A stretch of 64,000 nucleotides of DNA from an uncultured Clostridia bacterium (GTDB lineage: Bacteria > Bacillota > Clostridia > Oscillospirales > Ruminococcaceae). Positions 42,365 to 51,793 of the stretch are shown one piece after another. The notes beneath the pieces are model-generated. The model made no database searches. It was not told the DNA's origin and saw only the letters and a program-made list of their open reading frames with translations. The translations under genes were made by a program, and so were the position numbers. The stretch spans positions 1-64,000 of the forward strand of contig CANQKD010000005.1 in NCBI GenBank assembly GCA_947624375.1, written 5' to 3'. Numbering within the stretch: position 1 is the stretch's first letter; every line of letters begins with the position of its first letter.

Positions 42365-42815
42365 TTTTTGTGTTGATTTAAATATGCGCTTACGCGCAAG
42401 CCTGCGGAGCTGCTCACCGCCCAACTTTAATTCGGTTTTCTTCTCATTTTGAGTGAGCTGATACTTCGGTGCAAATTATAGGTTAGGAAATTGAACTTTG
42501 TTTGGCGTTCTCTGAGAGAACGCGGAAAGAGAGATAGGGTCTTCTCAAAGGAGAGGCTCTCTCTTGCAGAGCCTCTCCTCTTTCAAAATAGTCCACAGGA
42601 CTATTTTGAAATTCACCTCTTGCAGAGCGCCTACCGTAAGGGGCTTTCGCCGTCTGCGGACGGCGACGAGGGGCTCGCCCCTCGACCTGACGACCCTTTT
42701 GAAAAAGGGTCGATCGAAAACTTTTCCTTTCTTGACAAGACTTTAAACCTTTGCGTACTGTGGAGCGGTGAACCCACTCCAGGGTGCGCGTAAGCGAAAA
42801 TATTATAAGGAAGTG
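42365..42815. repeat. intergenic repeat block 7, no gene seen
   Basis: The left end is TGCGCTTACGCGCAAGCCTG (42385), the right end is the inverse GTGCGCGTAAGC (42784). Inside: CGTTCTCTGAGAGAACG, GGAGAGGCTCTCTCTTGCAG, AATAGTCCACAGGACTATT, CGTCTGCGGACGG, CCCTTTTGAAAAAGGG. The stems AATAGTCC/GGACTATT here replace AACAGTCC/GGACTGTT of other blocks. Confidence 0.75.
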
Positions 42816-42820
42816 AAACT

Positions 42821-43717
42821 ATGCCCGGGACGAAGAACGAAATAAACGATATGCAGGACGGTCTGACGGCTGAAAAATATTATCAGGCGTGCCACCTTAT
42901 GAGCGAGACCGCCTATGCAGGCAGCGACGGCACTGAGGTGATCGCTCAGCTGGAGCGGCTTGTTGAACTCTTTAAAGAACTCGGCGATTACTCCGACAGC
43001 GAGGAGCGGCTGGAGAAATGCGCTCGGCGGCTTGAAAAACTGAAAGAGAAAAAAGCTGAGGACGACCGCCTGAAGACAGAAGCCGACAAGAAGCTGAGGG
43101 CTGAATACCAGAGCCTGCGCGAGGAGGCCGACAGGGCGGAAAAGATACTTAAAAAGCGCGATGCTGCAAGGCGTTTGGAAGAGATATCGCAGCTGTTTTT
43201 AAATAAATATTCTTCGATAGAGGGTGCGGCTGACTACGCGAGGGAGTATTCTGAGAGAAGCAAGGTTTTGCAGGCGGCATATATAAAACGCCGAAAATAC
43301 GAGATAATTTGCTGCGTGGCAGCAGCTGCGGTGTGCGTTTTTGCTGCCTTGATATACATACTAACGTTTGCAAAGCAGGGGAAAGACTACCGACCGCTGA
43401 TACCCCTTTGCATTTGCGACAGCCTGATGATAGCCGCATTTATGATAGGCTACCACTGCGAGAGCGACAGCGGCACGTGGGCAAGCGTTACGGGTGCGGC
43501 AGCCGCGGCGGCTTGCTTTATCGCAACGGTGCTGCTCAGCATTTTCAAGCGGCCGCCTCTTGGCATACTCGGCTATATAGAACTTTTGTTCCTGCCGATA
43601 ATTATAGGCTTTCTGGCAGGTGCTATACTGTACATCACCTGGGGCATATTTGCAAGGCGTGTTGAAAAGCCTGCAAAATCGCGCTGGGAAAAGAAAAGCA
43701 GAAAGGACTTGAAGTAA
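42821..43717 (+). CDS. coiled-coil membrane protein of unknown function
   Basis: 298 residues: a helical N-terminal part with long coiled-coil-like charged stretch (about 60-150; ERLEKCARRLEKLKEKKAE), then four or five transmembrane helices in the last 130 residues. AAGGAAG precedes the ATG. It runs directly into the aldose epimerase gene (stop TAA, start next base). Not recognised. Confidence 0.72.
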   Translation: MPGTKNEINDMQDGLTAEKYYQACHLMSETAYAGSDGTEVIAQLERLVELFKELGDYSDSEERLEKCARRLEKLKEKKAEDDRLKTEADKKLRAEYQSLREEADRAEKILKKRDAARRLEEISQLFLNKYSSIEGAADYAREYSERSKVLQAAYIKRRKYEIICCVAAAAVCVFAALIYILTFAKQGKDYRPLIPLCICDSLMIAAFMIGYHCESDSGTWASVTGAAAAAACFIATVLLSIFKRPPLGILGYIELLFLPIIIGFLAGAILYITWGIFARRVEKPAKSRWEKKSRKDLK

Positions 43718-44575
43718 ATGATATACACAATAAAAAACGGAGAAATGACCGCAAAGATATCGTCATTCGGGGCGGAGCTGCATTCGCTCGTATATAATGG
43801 CACTGAGTACATCTGGCAGGCAGGAAAGGCTTGGAACAGGCACGCGCCGCTGCTTTTCCCGTTCATATGCTCGCCGGGCGGCAAGAAGTATAAAGCAGGC
43901 GGCAAGGAGTACGCTATGAAAGCCAACCACGGCTTTGCGAGGGATATGGAGTTTACTCTTTGCGACAGCGGCGAGGGCTTTTGCGAATTTGCTCTTTGCG
44001 AAAATGAAGAAACGCTTGCGCAGTATCCGTATCCGTTCAGACTGACGGTGAGATACTTTTTTGAAAACGGCAGGCTGGTGACAAAATGCGTGGTGAAGAA
44101 CACCGGCAAGGGAAATATGTATTTTTACCTGGGCGGTCACCCTGCGTTCAACTGCCCGCTGGAAGAGGGGCTGACGTTTGACGACTACTACGTTGAATAC
44201 GAGCAGAACGAGATAATAGAGCAGACGGTGGGTGACAGTATGCGCACGATAATCTGCGGTGAAAACAAACTGCCGCTGAGCAGGGAACTTTTCGATTACG
44301 ATGTTATTATGAAGAACATGCCGATGTCGGAGAGCATTTCACTCCAAAGCGACAAGGGCGAAAGAAGCGTTACTTTGTATTACCCCGATTCAGACTGCAT
44401 TGCGGTGTGGTCTGTAACGGGGGATAACGATGCGGCGTTTGTGTGCTTAGAGCCGTGGACTTCGGTGCCGGTATACTGCGATGATGCATTTGAAAATATT
44501 GAAGAAAAGCCGCACGCTGTTATGCTGGAGAGCGGCATGGTGTTTGAATACAGATACGATATAGAGGTAAAGTAA
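43718..44575 (+). CDS. aldose 1-epimerase family protein
   Basis: 285 residues: galactose mutarotase-like fold with [38 protein letters not shown] and LEPWTSVP. Similar to the LacX branch. It interconverts alpha and beta anomers of sugars or acts on sugar phosphates. The start ATG follows the previous stop without a gap; it also overlaps dtd by 1 bp. Confidence 0.92.
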   Translation: MIYTIKNGEMTAKISSFGAELHSLVYNGTEYIWQAGKAWNRHAPLLFPFICSPGGKKYKAGGKEYAMKANHGFARDMEFTLCDSGEGFCEFALCENEETLAQYPYPFRLTVRYFFENGRLVTKCVVKNTGKGNMYFYLGGHPAFNCPLEEGLTFDDYYVEYEQNEIIEQTVGDSMRTIICGENKLPLSRELFDYDVIMKNMPMSESISLQSDKGERSVTLYYPDSDCIAVWSVTGDNDAAFVCLEPWTSVPVYCDDAFENIEEKPHAVMLESGMVFEYRYDIEVK

Positions 44576-45027
44576 TGAAACTTGTAATACAAAGGGTGAG
44601 CAGGGCAAGCGTTACAGTTGACGGCTCTGTTACAGGCAGCATAGGCGGCGGTTATTTAGTGCTTTTCGGGGCAGGCGAGGGTGACGACAAAAGCCGCTGC
44701 GAAAGGCTTGCAGACAAACTTGCAAAGCTGCGGATATTCTCAGACGAAAACGGAAAGACGAATCTTTCTATAAATGACATTGGCGGCGATGTGCTTGCGG
44801 TATCGCAGTTCACGCTGTATGCGGACTGCAAAAAGGGCAACCGGCCTTCGTTTATAAAAGCTGCTGCGCCCGATCTGGCAAATGAACTGTACGAATACTT
44901 TTGCAGATGTGTAGATGAGCGCATTGACGGCTGCGTGCAAAAGGGCGTTTTCGGCGCGGATATGGAAGTTGAACTTGTGAACGACGGGCCTTTTACTATA
45001 GTGCTTGACAGCGCTGAAATTGGGTGA
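44575..45027 (+). CDS. dtd: D-aminoacyl-tRNA deacylase
   Basis: 150 residues: [37 protein letters not shown], and a C-terminal [10 protein letters not shown]. It removes D-amino acids from tRNA. Start overlaps the stop of the epimerase gene (TAATG). Confidence 0.97.
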   Translation: MKLVIQRVSRASVTVDGSVTGSIGGGYLVLFGAGEGDDKSRCERLADKLAKLRIFSDENGKTNLSINDIGGDVLAVSQFTLYADCKKGNRPSFIKAAAPDLANELYEYFCRCVDERIDGCVQKGVFGADMEVELVNDGPFTIVLDSAEIG

Positions 45028-45028
45028 T

Positions 45029-45712
45029 ATGATGATATATCTTGTTGAGGACGACAACAGCATAAGAGAGCTTGTGGTATACACGCTGAACAACTCGGGC
45101 ATGAAGACGGTGGGGTTTGCAAAGCCTTCGGACTTCTGGGCGGCTATGGAAAACGAACTGCCGACCATGATACTGCTGGACATTATGCTGCCCGAGGAGG
45201 ACGGTCTTAGCATACTGAAAAAGCTGAGGCAATCGCAGGCGACAAAGAAAACGCCGATAATGATGCTTACCGCAAAGGGCAGCGAGTATGACAAGGTGGT
45301 AGGGCTTGACCTGGGCGCTGACGACTATGTGCCAAAGCCTTTTGGTATGATGGAACTTATCGCGCGAATAAAGGCGCTGCTTCGGCGCACAGATGACGGC
45401 GGCGAGGACTCGAAAGAATACAGGATAGGGCAGCTTTATGTGAGCCCATCAAAGCACATTGTAAAGGTGGGAGAGAAAAATATTACCCTTACGCTGAAAG
45501 AGTTTGAGATGCTCTGCCTGCTTCTGGAGAGCAGGGACATAGTGCTCACGCGCGATCAGATACTCAACAAGGTGTGGGGTTATGCGTTTGACGGTGAGAA
45601 CAGAACGGTAGATGTTCATGTGAGAACACTGAGAAATAAACTGAAGCCGTGCGACGTTATAGAAACGGTAAGAGGCATAGGCTACAAGATAAGCGGAGAC
45701 ACAGACAAATGA
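45029..45712 (+). CDS. OmpR/PhoB-family response regulator
   Basis: 227 residues. Receiver domain with EDD (8-10), phosphoacceptor D52 in LLDIMLPEEDG, Lys in PKPF; winged-helix DNA-binding domain with TLKEFEMLCLLL, WGYAFDGENRTVDVHVRTLR. GGGTGA precedes ATG 45029 (45032 also possible). Overlaps the histidine kinase gene by 4 bp (ATGA): a two-component system. Because it lies before the cellobiose phosphorylase gene it may regulate sugar use, but phosphate-type control (PhoB/PhoR-like) is also possible. Confidence 0.95.
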   Translation: MMIYLVEDDNSIRELVVYTLNNSGMKTVGFAKPSDFWAAMENELPTMILLDIMLPEEDGLSILKKLRQSQATKKTPIMMLTAKGSEYDKVVGLDLGADDYVPKPFGMMELIARIKALLRRTDDGGEDSKEYRIGQLYVSPSKHIVKVGEKNITLTLKEFEMLCLLLESRDIVLTRDQILNKVWGYAFDGENRTVDVHVRTLRNKLKPCDVIETVRGIGYKISGDTDK

Positions 45713-46638
45713 GAGTTATGAGAGAGATAATTTTTTTCAGCATATTTCTGACTTCGGCGTTTGCGGCGGCTGTTATAGCTGCGACTGCGTACTTCGGGCT
45801 GCCGGCATGGGCTGTTGCAGGTATAGGGATAGTATTCACGGCAGCTTTGGCGTTTGTGCTTGCTACCGTGATAAGCAGGAAGATGCTTGCGGAAACGGAG
45901 AATATGCGCAAGGTGCTTACAGAGCAGCAGAACGAGCTTAAAAAAGAACATGAGGCTCAAGACAAGATGAGGCGCGAATTTACCGCGAACGTATCTCACG
46001 AGCTGAAAACGCCGCTGACATCTATCTCGGGCTTTGCGGAGATAATACAGAACGGGCTTGTAAAGCAGGAGGATATAAGCCGCTTTGCAGGGAATATTTA
46101 CGACGAAACGCAAAGGCTTATAACGCTGGTGGGGGATATAATGAAACTCTCGCAGCTGGACGAAGATGCCGTGCCTGCGCAGAAAGAGCAGATAGATCTG
46201 TATGAATCCTGCGCGGCTGTTATATCGCAGCTGAAAAGCACCGCAGACAAACGGGGCGTAAGGTTCACGCTGGAGGGCGAGCACGTGAGCATAATAGGAG
46301 TGGAGCAGATAATAGATGAGATAATATACAACCTGTGCGACAATGCTATAAAGTACAACAAGGAAAACGGCTGGATAACGGTGAGGGTATACGGCGGCGA
46401 GAGCGGAAATGTGCTTTCGGTATCCGATACGGGGATAGGCATACCGCCCGAGGATACAGAGCATATCTTCCAGAGGTTCTACCGCGTAAACAAGAGCCAT
46501 TCAAAAGAGATAGGCGGCACGGGGCTGGGGCTTTCTATAGTAAAGCACGGTGCGGCTTATCACAACGCCGATATAAAGGTAGAAAGCACATTGGGCGTTG
46601 GCACGAGGATATCGGTGACTTTTCCTCAGGCAGGTTAA
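45709..46638 (+). CDS. sensor histidine kinase (PhoR/ResE-like)
   Basis: 309 residues: two N-terminal transmembrane helices close together (residues about 5-60) and no sizeable external domain; HisKA NVSHELKTPLTSISGFAE; N box NLCDNAIKYN; G1 DTGIGIPPED; G2 GGTGLGLSIVKHG. The signal is probably sensed in the membrane. Starts in the stop of the response regulator. Confidence 0.93.
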   Translation: MRVMREIIFFSIFLTSAFAAAVIAATAYFGLPAWAVAGIGIVFTAALAFVLATVISRKMLAETENMRKVLTEQQNELKKEHEAQDKMRREFTANVSHELKTPLTSISGFAEIIQNGLVKQEDISRFAGNIYDETQRLITLVGDIMKLSQLDEDAVPAQKEQIDLYESCAAVISQLKSTADKRGVRFTLEGEHVSIIGVEQIIDEIIYNLCDNAIKYNKENGWITVRVYGGESGNVLSVSDTGIGIPPEDTEHIFQRFYRVNKSHSKEIGGTGLGLSIVKHGAAYHNADIKVESTLGVGTRISVTFPQAG

Positions 46639-46666
46639 TAAATTACTAAAAGTGCTTTTATTGCTA

Positions 46667-46695
46667 TTGCAAAACCGCGCGGTTTATGTTACAAT
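46667..46695 (+). promoter_or_regulatory. cellobiose phosphorylase promoter with palindromic operator
   Basis: TTGCAA (46667-46672), 17 bp, TACAAT (46690-46695). A perfect 14-bp palindrome AAACCGCGCGGTTT (46672-46685) lies between the two boxes, which is the position and form expected for a LacI/GalR-type repressor. Confidence 0.72.
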
Positions 46696-46761
46696 ATTAT
46701 ATACGGAAATATCGGCTCATGCGGCAGCCGAAAAAATATAAAAAGGTAAAGGTGAAAAATT

Positions 46762-49173
46762 ATGAAGTACGGCTATTTTGACCTTGAAAACAAGGAATAC
46801 GTCATCACAAGACCGGACACCCCGGCACCGTGGGCAAACTACCTGGGCTCTCCTGCATACGGAGCGATAATCTCCAACAACGCGGGCGGCTACAGCTTTG
46901 TTCAGAGCGGCGCGAACGGAAGAATTGCGCGTTACCGCTTCAACTCTAACATGGCTCTTCCGGGAAGATATGTGTACATAAGAGACAACGTAAACGGCGA
47001 CTACTGGTCGGCATCGTGGCAGCCTGTCGGCAAGCCGCTTGACACATACAAGTCAAAGTGCCGCCACGGCACTGCATACACGGTGATAAGCGCTGAGTAT
47101 GACAACATCGTTTCCGAGGTAACATATTATGTACCTCTGAACAAGACTTATGAAGTATGGCGCGCGAAGATAAAGAACATCTCGGGCAGGGAGAGAAAGC
47201 TCTCAACATACGGCTTTATAGAATTTACGAACGACAACAACTACGAGCAGGATCAGGTAAACCTGCAATACACCCTCTTTATAACAAGGACTTCTTTTGA
47301 GGGCAACAAGATAGTACAGCATATAAACGAAAACAGCGGCAAGGATGCCACGGGCTCTAATCACAGAGAAAGATTTTTCGGCATGGTGGGCGCTGATGTT
47401 ACCGCATACAACGGCAACCTTGACAGCTTTATAGGTCCTTACAGAACATACAGCGACCCGATAGCGGTAGAGAGCGGAAAGTGCGACAATGTTCTCAACT
47501 ACAACTCAAATGCCTGCGGCGCTCTGCAAAGCGATATTACCCTTGCAGACGGAGAGGACATAGAGCTTGTTTATGTTCTGGGTCAGAGAAACAACGCCGA
47601 GGCGGAAGAGATACTTAATACCTACAAGCAGACCGGCACGGCTGACAAAGAGATAGAGGAGCTTAAAAACTACTGGCACAGCAAGCTTGAAAACTTTGTT
47701 GTTAAAACGCCGAGCGAAGAATTTAACAACATGATAAACGTATGGAACGCATATCAGTGCTTTATAACGTTTATATGGTCAAGAGCGGCATCGTTCATTT
47801 ACTGCGGTCTGCGCAACGGCTACGGCTACCGCGATACCGTTCAGGATATTCAGGGTATTATACACATCGACCCCGAGCTTGCCGCGGACAAGATAAGGTT
47901 TATGATCTCGGCGCAGGTGGATAACGGCGGCGGACTGCCACTCGTTAAGTTCAATCACAATGCAGGTCACGAAAACTGCCCCGATGAGAACGATGAAAAC
48001 TCTGTATACGCAAAAGAAACGGGTCACCCCTGCTACCGTGCAGACGATGCTCTGTGGCTGTTCCCGACGGTATACAAGTACATAGGCGAGAGCGGCAACA
48101 AGGCGTTCTTGGATGAAGTTATAGTGTATGCCAACGGCGGCGAAGATACCGTTTATGAGCATCTTAAAAAGGCTATAGAATTTTCAATGAACAGGCTCGG
48201 CGCGCACTCTATGCCTGCCGGTCTGCACGCTGACTGGAACGACTGCCTGCGCCTTGGCAAGAAGGGCGAGTCAACGTTCGTTGCATTCCAGCTGTACTAT
48301 GCGATGACTATAATCAAGGCGTATGCGCAGGAGAAGAACGACACCGACTATGTTGCATACATTGAAAAGGTACAGCCGCAGCTGGGTGAGAGTCTGGCGG
48401 CTTGCTGGGACGAGGACAGGTTCATAAGAGGCATAAGAGAGGACGGCACTATTGTCGGCGCGAAGAAAGACCCCGAGGCAAGTATGTGGCTGAACCCTCA
48501 GAGCTGGTCGGTAATTTCGGGCTTTGCTACAAAAGAGCAGGCTGAAAAGGCTATGAACAGCGTTCACGAGATACTCAACACACCGTATGGCGTAAAGGTC
48601 ATGGAGCCGCCGTATGTTGACCACTATTTTGACGGCGCGCTGATGCACATATTCAACCCCGACACCAAAGAGAACGGCGGTATATTCTCTCAGACACAGG
48701 GCTGGGCGATACTGGCTGAGTCTCTGCTCGGTCACGGCGACAGGGCGTTTGAGTACTTTATGGAAAGCTCGCCGGCGGCTATGAACGATAAGGCTGAGAT
48801 AAGAGTTTTAGAGCCGTATGTTCACGGTCAGTTTACAGAGTCTACACGCTCGCCTTTTGCAGGACGTTCACACGTTCACTGGCTTACGGGCACGGGCTCA
48901 ACCGTTATGGTAGGCTGTGTTGAGGGTATTTGCGGCATGCGCCCGAACGCTGACGGTCTTGTTATAAGCCCGTCTATCCCCTCAAAGTGGGACGGCTTCA
49001 CCATTGACAAGAAGTTCAGGGAAAAGAATGTTCACATAGAGATAGCCAACCCCGATCACGTTGAGAGTGGCGTTAAGACTATGCTGGTAAACGGCGAGAA
49101 GGTAGAGGGCGACTTCCTTGCGGCTGAAAAACTGACGGACAACACCGAGGTAAAGATAACCCTCGGCAGATAA
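46762..49173 (+). CDS. cellobiose phosphorylase, GH94
   Basis: 803 residues, the length expected for cellobiose rather than cellodextrin phosphorylase. N-terminal beta-sandwich (MKYGYFDLENKEYVITRPDT), then (alpha/alpha)6 barrel with ALWLFPTVYKYIGESG and HADWNDCLRLG; Asp491 in ADWNDC is the expected general acid. It splits cellobiose with phosphate into glucose and glucose 1-phosphate in the cytoplasm. Its own promoter and a co-transcribed small membrane protein follow. Confidence 0.96.
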   Translation: MKYGYFDLENKEYVITRPDTPAPWANYLGSPAYGAIISNNAGGYSFVQSGANGRIARYRFNSNMALPGRYVYIRDNVNGDYWSASWQPVGKPLDTYKSKCRHGTAYTVISAEYDNIVSEVTYYVPLNKTYEVWRAKIKNISGRERKLSTYGFIEFTNDNNYEQDQVNLQYTLFITRTSFEGNKIVQHINENSGKDATGSNHRERFFGMVGADVTAYNGNLDSFIGPYRTYSDPIAVESGKCDNVLNYNSNACGALQSDITLADGEDIELVYVLGQRNNAEAEEILNTYKQTGTADKEIEELKNYWHSKLENFVVKTPSEEFNNMINVWNAYQCFITFIWSRAASFIYCGLRNGYGYRDTVQDIQGIIHIDPELAADKIRFMISAQVDNGGGLPLVKFNHNAGHENCPDENDENSVYAKETGHPCYRADDALWLFPTVYKYIGESGNKAFLDEVIVYANGGEDTVYEHLKKAIEFSMNRLGAHSMPAGLHADWNDCLRLGKKGESTFVAFQLYYAMTIIKAYAQEKNDTDYVAYIEKVQPQLGESLAACWDEDRFIRGIREDGTIVGAKKDPEASMWLNPQSWSVISGFATKEQAEKAMNSVHEILNTPYGVKVMEPPYVDHYFDGALMHIFNPDTKENGGIFSQTQGWAILAESLLGHGDRAFEYFMESSPAAMNDKAEIRVLEPYVHGQFTESTRSPFAGRSHVHWLTGTGSTVMVGCVEGICGMRPNADGLVISPSIPSKWDGFTIDKKFREKNVHIEIANPDHVESGVKTMLVNGEKVEGDFLAAEKLTDNTEVKITLGR

Positions 49174-49185
49174 CGGAGGTGCACA

Positions 49186-49380
49186 ATGAACAAGATCTTA
49201 AAGATAGTTGTAAGATTTGTGATTTTTGTAGGTCTGTTCGCGCTGATAACATTCGTGCTTGACAAAACGGGGCTGGTAGACGGCTTGTTTGAAGTCGGCA
49301 GGGTGATAGCGGTGGCAATAGGCTGGATACTCGGCGAAACGATAATTTACCTGCTCCACCGCAACGATAAAAAAGAATAA
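49186..49380 (+). CDS. small membrane protein, 64 aa
   Basis: Two hydrophobic helices (KIVVRFVIFVGLFALITFVL; VIAVAIGWILGETIIYLL) and a charged tail (HRNDKKE). GGAGGTG precedes the ATG. 12 bp after the cellobiose phosphorylase stop and before a terminator, so co-transcribed. Function unknown. Confidence 0.78.
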   Translation: MNKILKIVVRFVIFVGLFALITFVLDKTGLVDGLFEVGRVIAVAIGWILGETIIYLLHRNDKKE

Positions 49381-49386
49381 CATAAA

Positions 49387-49421
49387 AAGGAGAGCGCTTG
49401 ACGTTCTCCTTTGCTTTTTTG
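49387..49421 (+). terminator. terminator of the cellobiose phosphorylase operon
   Basis: AAAGGAGA...TCTCCTTT, then GCTTTTTT. Confidence 0.9.
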
Positions 49422-49700
49422 GGGAAAACCTTTCTGAAGAAAGGTTGTTCCCCATACCCCTTTCCAAAGACTTTTATATTGTTTTTGGCGAGAGGTAATT
49501 TGCTTTTATAAATCTTCTATAGGTTGTAAGTTCTGCGTGTATTATATAGTATAATTACCCCTCGCCAAAAATATATGAGTTTTAGTGAGGGGGCTTGGGG
49601 GAAGACCCTTTTCCAAAAGGGTCTCCCCCAAAAGAAAACAGGCGCATGGAGCGCAAATAATACCTTATGTATTGATAAAACTTACCTTAATGTGATACAA
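49422..49700. repeat. intergenic repeat block 8
   Basis: Two flanking hairpins (GGGGAAAACCTTTC...AAAGG...CCCC near 49420-49460 and GGGGGAAGACCC...GGGTCTCCCCC near 49598-49630) enclose an inverted repeat GGCGAGAGGTAATT (49488) / AATTACCCCTCGCC (49552). The GGCGCATGGAGC end module occurs at 49640. No gene seen. Confidence 0.7.
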
Positions 49701-49721
49701 TAAAAACGGAGGCTGAAAAAG

Positions 49722-50138
49722 ATGCAAAAATTTTCTGACCGCATTTTACATATTACTGTCACGCTTTTTGAATGCTTGCTGTGCGGCTTTTTGTTTAATA
49801 TTACAGCGTTTCTCGGCGCGGCTCTGCACCCTGTCTTTGCATTTCTGATTTTTCCAGCTGCGTATTTATTTGTACAGCTTATCTTCTTCGTACACCGAAG
49901 CAAAAGCGGACATTATTACTTGTCCGTTGTATCGACCATAGTGTTTGCTGTTTCGGTATTTATGTTTGGCAGAAAGCCTTTGTTTTATCACGTGTTTAAG
50001 GCAGTCAACAAAAATGGCGCAGACAGCATGGGTGTGATAGCGGCTGTTATGCTGAACGCTGCGGCGCTGAATGTGGCAATTATATTGAGCTTTATTGCAA
50101 AGCTGAAAAACAAGAAGACCGCCCACACGGTCGTTTAG
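49722..50138 (+). CDS. four-span membrane protein of unknown function
   Basis: 138 residues, about four hydrophobic helices, no motif I recognise. GGAGGCTGAAAAAG precedes ATG. Convergent with the zinc-ribbon gene downstream. Isolated by repeats on the left. Confidence 0.7.
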   Translation: MQKFSDRILHITVTLFECLLCGFLFNITAFLGAALHPVFAFLIFPAAYLFVQLIFFVHRSKSGHYYLSVVSTIVFAVSVFMFGRKPLFYHVFKAVNKNGADSMGVIAAVMLNAAALNVAIILSFIAKLKNKKTAHTVV

Positions 50139-50197
50139 ACATTCAGGCATAAAAATAAAAGCATCGCTTTGTGCGGTGCTTTTTGCTTTTAATATTT

Positions 50198-50941
50198 TTA
50201 CTGCGGTTTGTTCATCGGTGCGCCGCACGCCATACAGAAAAACGGCGCGGAACTGTCTTCTTTTCCGCATCTCGGGCAGACTGTAACGGGCGCAGGCTGT
50301 GCAGGCTGTGCAGGCTGCTGCTGTGCTGCCTGCGGTATCTGTACTTCGTCCATAGTCGGCGCAGGTTTTGCCTGACCGCAGCTTGAGCAGAATTTTGCTT
50401 TGTTTGTGCTTCCGCAGTTGGGGCAAGTCCATTCTTCGCCCATCTGCAATTTTTTCGGGGAGGCAGGCTGCTGAATGGGCACGCCGGCGCGCTGGGCTCT
50501 CAAAGCCTCCATTATCTGCAAACGCGCGGTGATAAGGTCGCGGTAGTGGTTTTGCAGCACTTCGTTCGCGGCAATAGGGTATGAAGAAGCTATCTGACCA
50601 TATACATACTCAACGTTTTCGGGCGAATAGTTTGGCAGGCTGTCGCATATCTGACAAAGCTCAGTAAATGCCTTTTTGCCCTGCGATCTGCTGATCGCCT
50701 TGTAGTTGAATTTGAGCATCTTGTATTCAAGTTTGGATATCTCTTTGCCTCTCTCACAAGTGCCGCAGCAGATGTAATGACCCTTTGTCAGCATAAATAA
50801 CGGTATGTAGCATATGTGTATACGAAAAACAACTTTAGCCAGATACGCAGGCATAAAGTCGCAGCAGCTCGCGCAATAGCGATACCCCATAAACTGCTTT
50901 TTCTTCAGCACATTTCCCCAGCCGTAAACTATCATAGCCAT
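50198..50941 (-). CDS. zinc-ribbon protein
   Basis: 247 residues. CxxC pairs at the N-terminus (YCASCC and CCGTC), a helical middle (EYKMLKFNYKAISRSQGKKA), then two zinc ribbons: TCPNCGS...CSSCGQ and VCPRCGK...CMACGA. A Gln/Pro/Ala-rich linker sits between. AAGGAG precedes ATG. Probable regulatory or stress role. 19 bp downstream of the next gene on the same strand, likely in one operon. Confidence 0.8.
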   Translation of the reverse strand: MAMIVYGWGNVLKKKQFMGYRYCASCCDFMPAYLAKVVFRIHICYIPLFMLTKGHYICCGTCERGKEISKLEYKMLKFNYKAISRSQGKKAFTELCQICDSLPNYSPENVEYVYGQIASSYPIAANEVLQNHYRDLITARLQIMEALRAQRAGVPIQQPASPKKLQMGEEWTCPNCGSTNKAKFCSSCGQAKPAPTMDEVQIPQAAQQQPAQPAQPAPVTVCPRCGKEDSSAPFFCMACGAPMNKPQ

Positions 50942-50959
50942 AGCAAATTCTCCTTTGCG

Positions 50960-51508
50960 TTACTTTAAATACTCTGCAATAGCGTCGTCGCTCCACACCT
51001 GAACTTCTATGTATCTCTCGGGACCCAGCTCACCGTTTGGGTTCCACTCCTGCGGCAGACCATATTCCTCTATAACTTTAAGTATCTGCTCGTAGTTGTA
51101 CACCTTGCCGCGGTAGGGCTTGTTGTCGCTCTCCTCCAGCGGGCTGAAATTCAGTGGCATATCGCCGTATGTGAACGAGATCGTATCTTTGTTGAATTTC
51201 TCTATCGGTATCTTTATGAACGCGCTGTTCTGATACCACTCGCTCATCCACTTGCAGTATTCTACTACCATATACTGCGGATACGTTCTCTGCGGTTTGC
51301 CGCCTATCTCGACGAATTTGTCGTATGCTATCTTTTCATACTGGCGGCGGCGCATCATGTAAAGAACATCTCTCTGCGCAGGCTGAGAGTAAGGCTTCGT
51401 TTCGCGCATATCCAGAAGTATCTGCTTTGCCTCGTCATCGGAAAGCGCCGACAGATTTTTGAAAGGTCCAATTTCCTGATCGTAATAATGATAAAGGTAT
51501 ATCGCCAT
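50960..51508 (-). CDS. hypothetical protein, 182 aa
   Basis: Soluble protein beginning MAIYLYHYYDQEIGPFKNL, with aromatic-rich stretches (RQYEKIAYDKFVEIGGKP; VVEYCKWMSEWYQNSAF). AAGGAGCAGC precedes the ATG at 51508. First gene of a two-gene unit with the zinc-ribbon protein. Not recognised. Confidence 0.75.
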   Translation of the reverse strand: MAIYLYHYYDQEIGPFKNLSALSDDEAKQILLDMRETKPYSQPAQRDVLYMMRRRQYEKIAYDKFVEIGGKPQRTYPQYMVVEYCKWMSEWYQNSAFIKIPIEKFNKDTISFTYGDMPLNFSPLEESDNKPYRGKVYNYEQILKVIEEYGLPQEWNPNGELGPERYIEVQVWSDDAIAEYLK

Positions 51509-51574
51509 GTTGCTGCTCCTTAAAATGTAAATGTATATAATTTGCATGAAGTGTCCGGTATTATCCAATTTACC

Positions 51575-51700
51575 ATTATATCATAAAAGCGTAAGCGTTA
51601 TGATATAATTGTCCGATACGTCGGGAGCAGACCCATTAGTCTGCGTATCGACGAGGACATAAAAATATAATGAAATCATTTATGATTTTATTATATCACG
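51575..51700. other. structured intergenic region with three stacked inverted repeats
   Basis: ATTATATCATAA/TTATGATATAAT (12 bp, 51575-51609); a bulged stem CGATAC-GTCGGGA-GCAGAC/GTCTGC-GTATCG (51614-51650) with flanking GTCC/GGAC; and ATAATGAAATCAT/ATGATTTTATTAT near 51667-51695. No reading frame. Possibly a small RNA or a terminator cluster. Confidence 0.55.
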
Positions 51701-51763
51701 TTGCGCCTGCAAAAGCAAGAGTAAAATTAAATTTTTTATGTAATTTTGTCGGCTGTGCCTTTA

Positions 51764-51793
51764 TTGACATAAGCCGACAAGATGTGTTATAAT
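51764..51793 (+). promoter_or_regulatory. promoter of peptide cassette H
   Basis: TTGACA (51764-51769), 18 bp, TATAAT (51788-51793). The leader has a CACCG...CGG hairpin, then the three-stem palindrome at 51860-51933. Confidence 0.85.
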
